DNA of 64,000 nt from Acidaminobacter hydrogenoformans DSM 2784 (GTDB lineage Bacteria > Bacillota > Clostridia > Peptostreptococcales > Acidaminobacteraceae): the NCBI RefSeq assembly GCF_900103005.1, contig NZ_FMWL01000005.1, positions 1 through 64,000 on the forward strand, read 5' to 3'. A program made the translations under genes and the position numbers. The notes beneath the pieces are model-generated. The model did no database searches and was not told the origin of the DNA. It was given only the letters and a program-made list of their open reading frames with translations. Each line of letters starts with the position of its first letter. The stretch's first letter is position 1. Shown one piece after another: positions 61,167-64,000 of the stretch.

Positions 61167-61403
61167 ATGAGGAAAAAGGAAGCAATCAAAAATGCACTGA
61201 TTGGTGGCATCATTTCAGCAATTCTCAGTTTTGTGGTGAATTATTTCCTGATCCCAATGCCAACGGATGTTTTTTCTAACGGCATTGGCAATGGGATCAG
61301 CGGACTGCTCAGCGGGGGACTCTCAGCTTTCGCTACAGTGATGGTTCTGACCTCCGAAAAAGGCAGAACTACACTGAAGAAGATTATGGTTGAAGCAAAG
61401 TAA
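61167..61403 (+). CDS. Small two-helix membrane protein
   Basis: A 78-residue protein. A basic N-terminus (MRKKEAIKNALI) is followed by one hydrophobic helix (about 11-31), a Pro/Gly-rich loop (LIPMPTDVFSNGIGNG) and a second helix (about 44-64), with a basic C-terminal tail. It resembles short DUF2798-like two-helix proteins, but the match is not firm. GGAAGGAG 8 nt before the ATG supports translation. It lies 66 nt after the MFS gene in the same direction and may be the last gene of the operon. Function unknown. Confidence 0.6.
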   Translation: MRKKEAIKNALIGGIISAILSFVVNYFLIPMPTDVFSNGIGNGISGLLSGGLSAFATVMVLTSEKGRTTLKKIMVEAK

Positions 61404-61520
61404 CAATCATGGTCATCAATGCCGTATTAACAAAGGTGGGCAAATGCCGCGTGGCGGCATTTGCCTTTTCTTTTAAGTGCGTCAAGTCGTACCTGTGTAG
61501 GGATGGCGTAAGTTGTTCAG

Positions 61521-61560
61521 GCGGGGACAGGGACATATGGCGGGGGACTGTCCCCCACCA
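61521..61560. repeat. Dispersed repeat (GGGGAC family)
   Basis: gcggggacagggaca followed by a palindromic unit, ggcgggggactgtcccccacc. Confidence 0.7.
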
Positions 61561-61591
61561 AAAACAAGTTGTCCAGCACTTCAAAAAAAGA

Positions 61592-61640
61592 GAAGCGTGA
61601 AGAGGGTGCGTCAGCACGCTCTTTACGCTTCTTTCCTTTT
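61592..61640. terminator. Bidirectional terminator between the catabolic operon and katG
   Basis: gaagcgtgaagagggtgc / gcacgctctttacgcttc stem, A-rich on the left and T-rich on the right. Confidence 0.85.
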
Positions 61641-61686
61641 ATCGCTTTTTCTTTGGTCTTTAAATCTCTAATCCTTCAGTGCATTA

Positions 61687-63999
<2,313 letters not shown>

Positions 64000-64000
64000 T

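Overview
The window most resembles a chromosomal segment of a strictly anaerobic, fermentative Gram-positive bacterium (Bacillota, Clostridia-like). The grounds are AGGAGG ribosome sites with frequent TTG/GTG starts, rubrerythrin, PadR/PucR/IclR regulators, a FetAB-type exporter, and CoA-transferase, thiolase and BKACE genes. No rRNA, tRNA or CRISPR array was seen, and the genus cannot be named from the sequence. Most of the window is accessory catabolic gene content, each block with its own permease and regulator.

Layout. 1-2636: the end of an IS1182-like element runs off the left edge, followed by a run of diverged structured repeats and an AbiE-type toxin-antitoxin pair whose toxin is frameshifted. 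2643-7548: a sigma-54 activator, a sigma-54 promoter, a YfcC-type permease and an M20 amidohydrolase, probably a unit for uptake and hydrolysis of an N-acylated compound. 7899-14950: housekeeping-type genes (methyltransferase, rubrerythrin, orphan RelB-like antitoxin, TIM-barrel isomerase, cysteine synthase, glycosyltransferase, proA) separated by dispersed palindromic repeats. 15268-22771: an IclR regulator, a TRAP transporter and the complete lower meta-cleavage pathway (hydrolase, hydratase, aldolase, acylating acetaldehyde dehydrogenase), with no ring-cleaving dioxygenase. 23247-27051: a two-protein DUF5058-type membrane pair with two M20 hydrolases, then a PucR regulator and an HTH-TPR regulator. 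30574-35809: two double-domain SnoaL/NTF2-like proteins interleaved with an MFS and an SSS permease. 35993-45849: a second YfcC permease with its own sigma-54 promoter, a radical SAM protein, a lipoprotein with an interrupted reading frame, MFS permeases, a PadR/FetAB unit and ChrA.

46028-61403 is the most striking region. A minus-strand unit encodes a PhlG/phloretin-hydrolase-like C-C hydrolase, a 2x[4Fe-4S] ferredoxin and a fumarate-reductase-like flavoprotein behind a sigma-54 promoter. Two PAS-AAA-Fis sigma-54 activators follow. Then a plus-strand operon behind another sigma-54 promoter encodes AtoDA CoA-transferase, a cupin, an SDR, a 3-hydroxyacyl-CoA-dehydrogenase-like enzyme, a cyclase-family hydrolase, a BKACE lyase, a thiolase and an MFS permease. 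Together these match, step for step, anaerobic phloroglucinol degradation: reductase, dihydrophloroglucinol cyclohydrolase, 3-hydroxy-5-oxohexanoate dehydrogenase, triacetate acetoacetate-lyase, CoA transfer and thiolysis. The PhlG-like hydrolase would supply phloroglucinol from an acylphloroglucinol or dihydrochalcone. The window ends with katG.

Two families of dispersed palindromic repeats (core GCCGATGGTC, and core GGGGACAGGGAC/GGGGACTGGGCC) punctuate the segment. They are mostly intergenic, but one copy of each core lies inside the same MFS gene.
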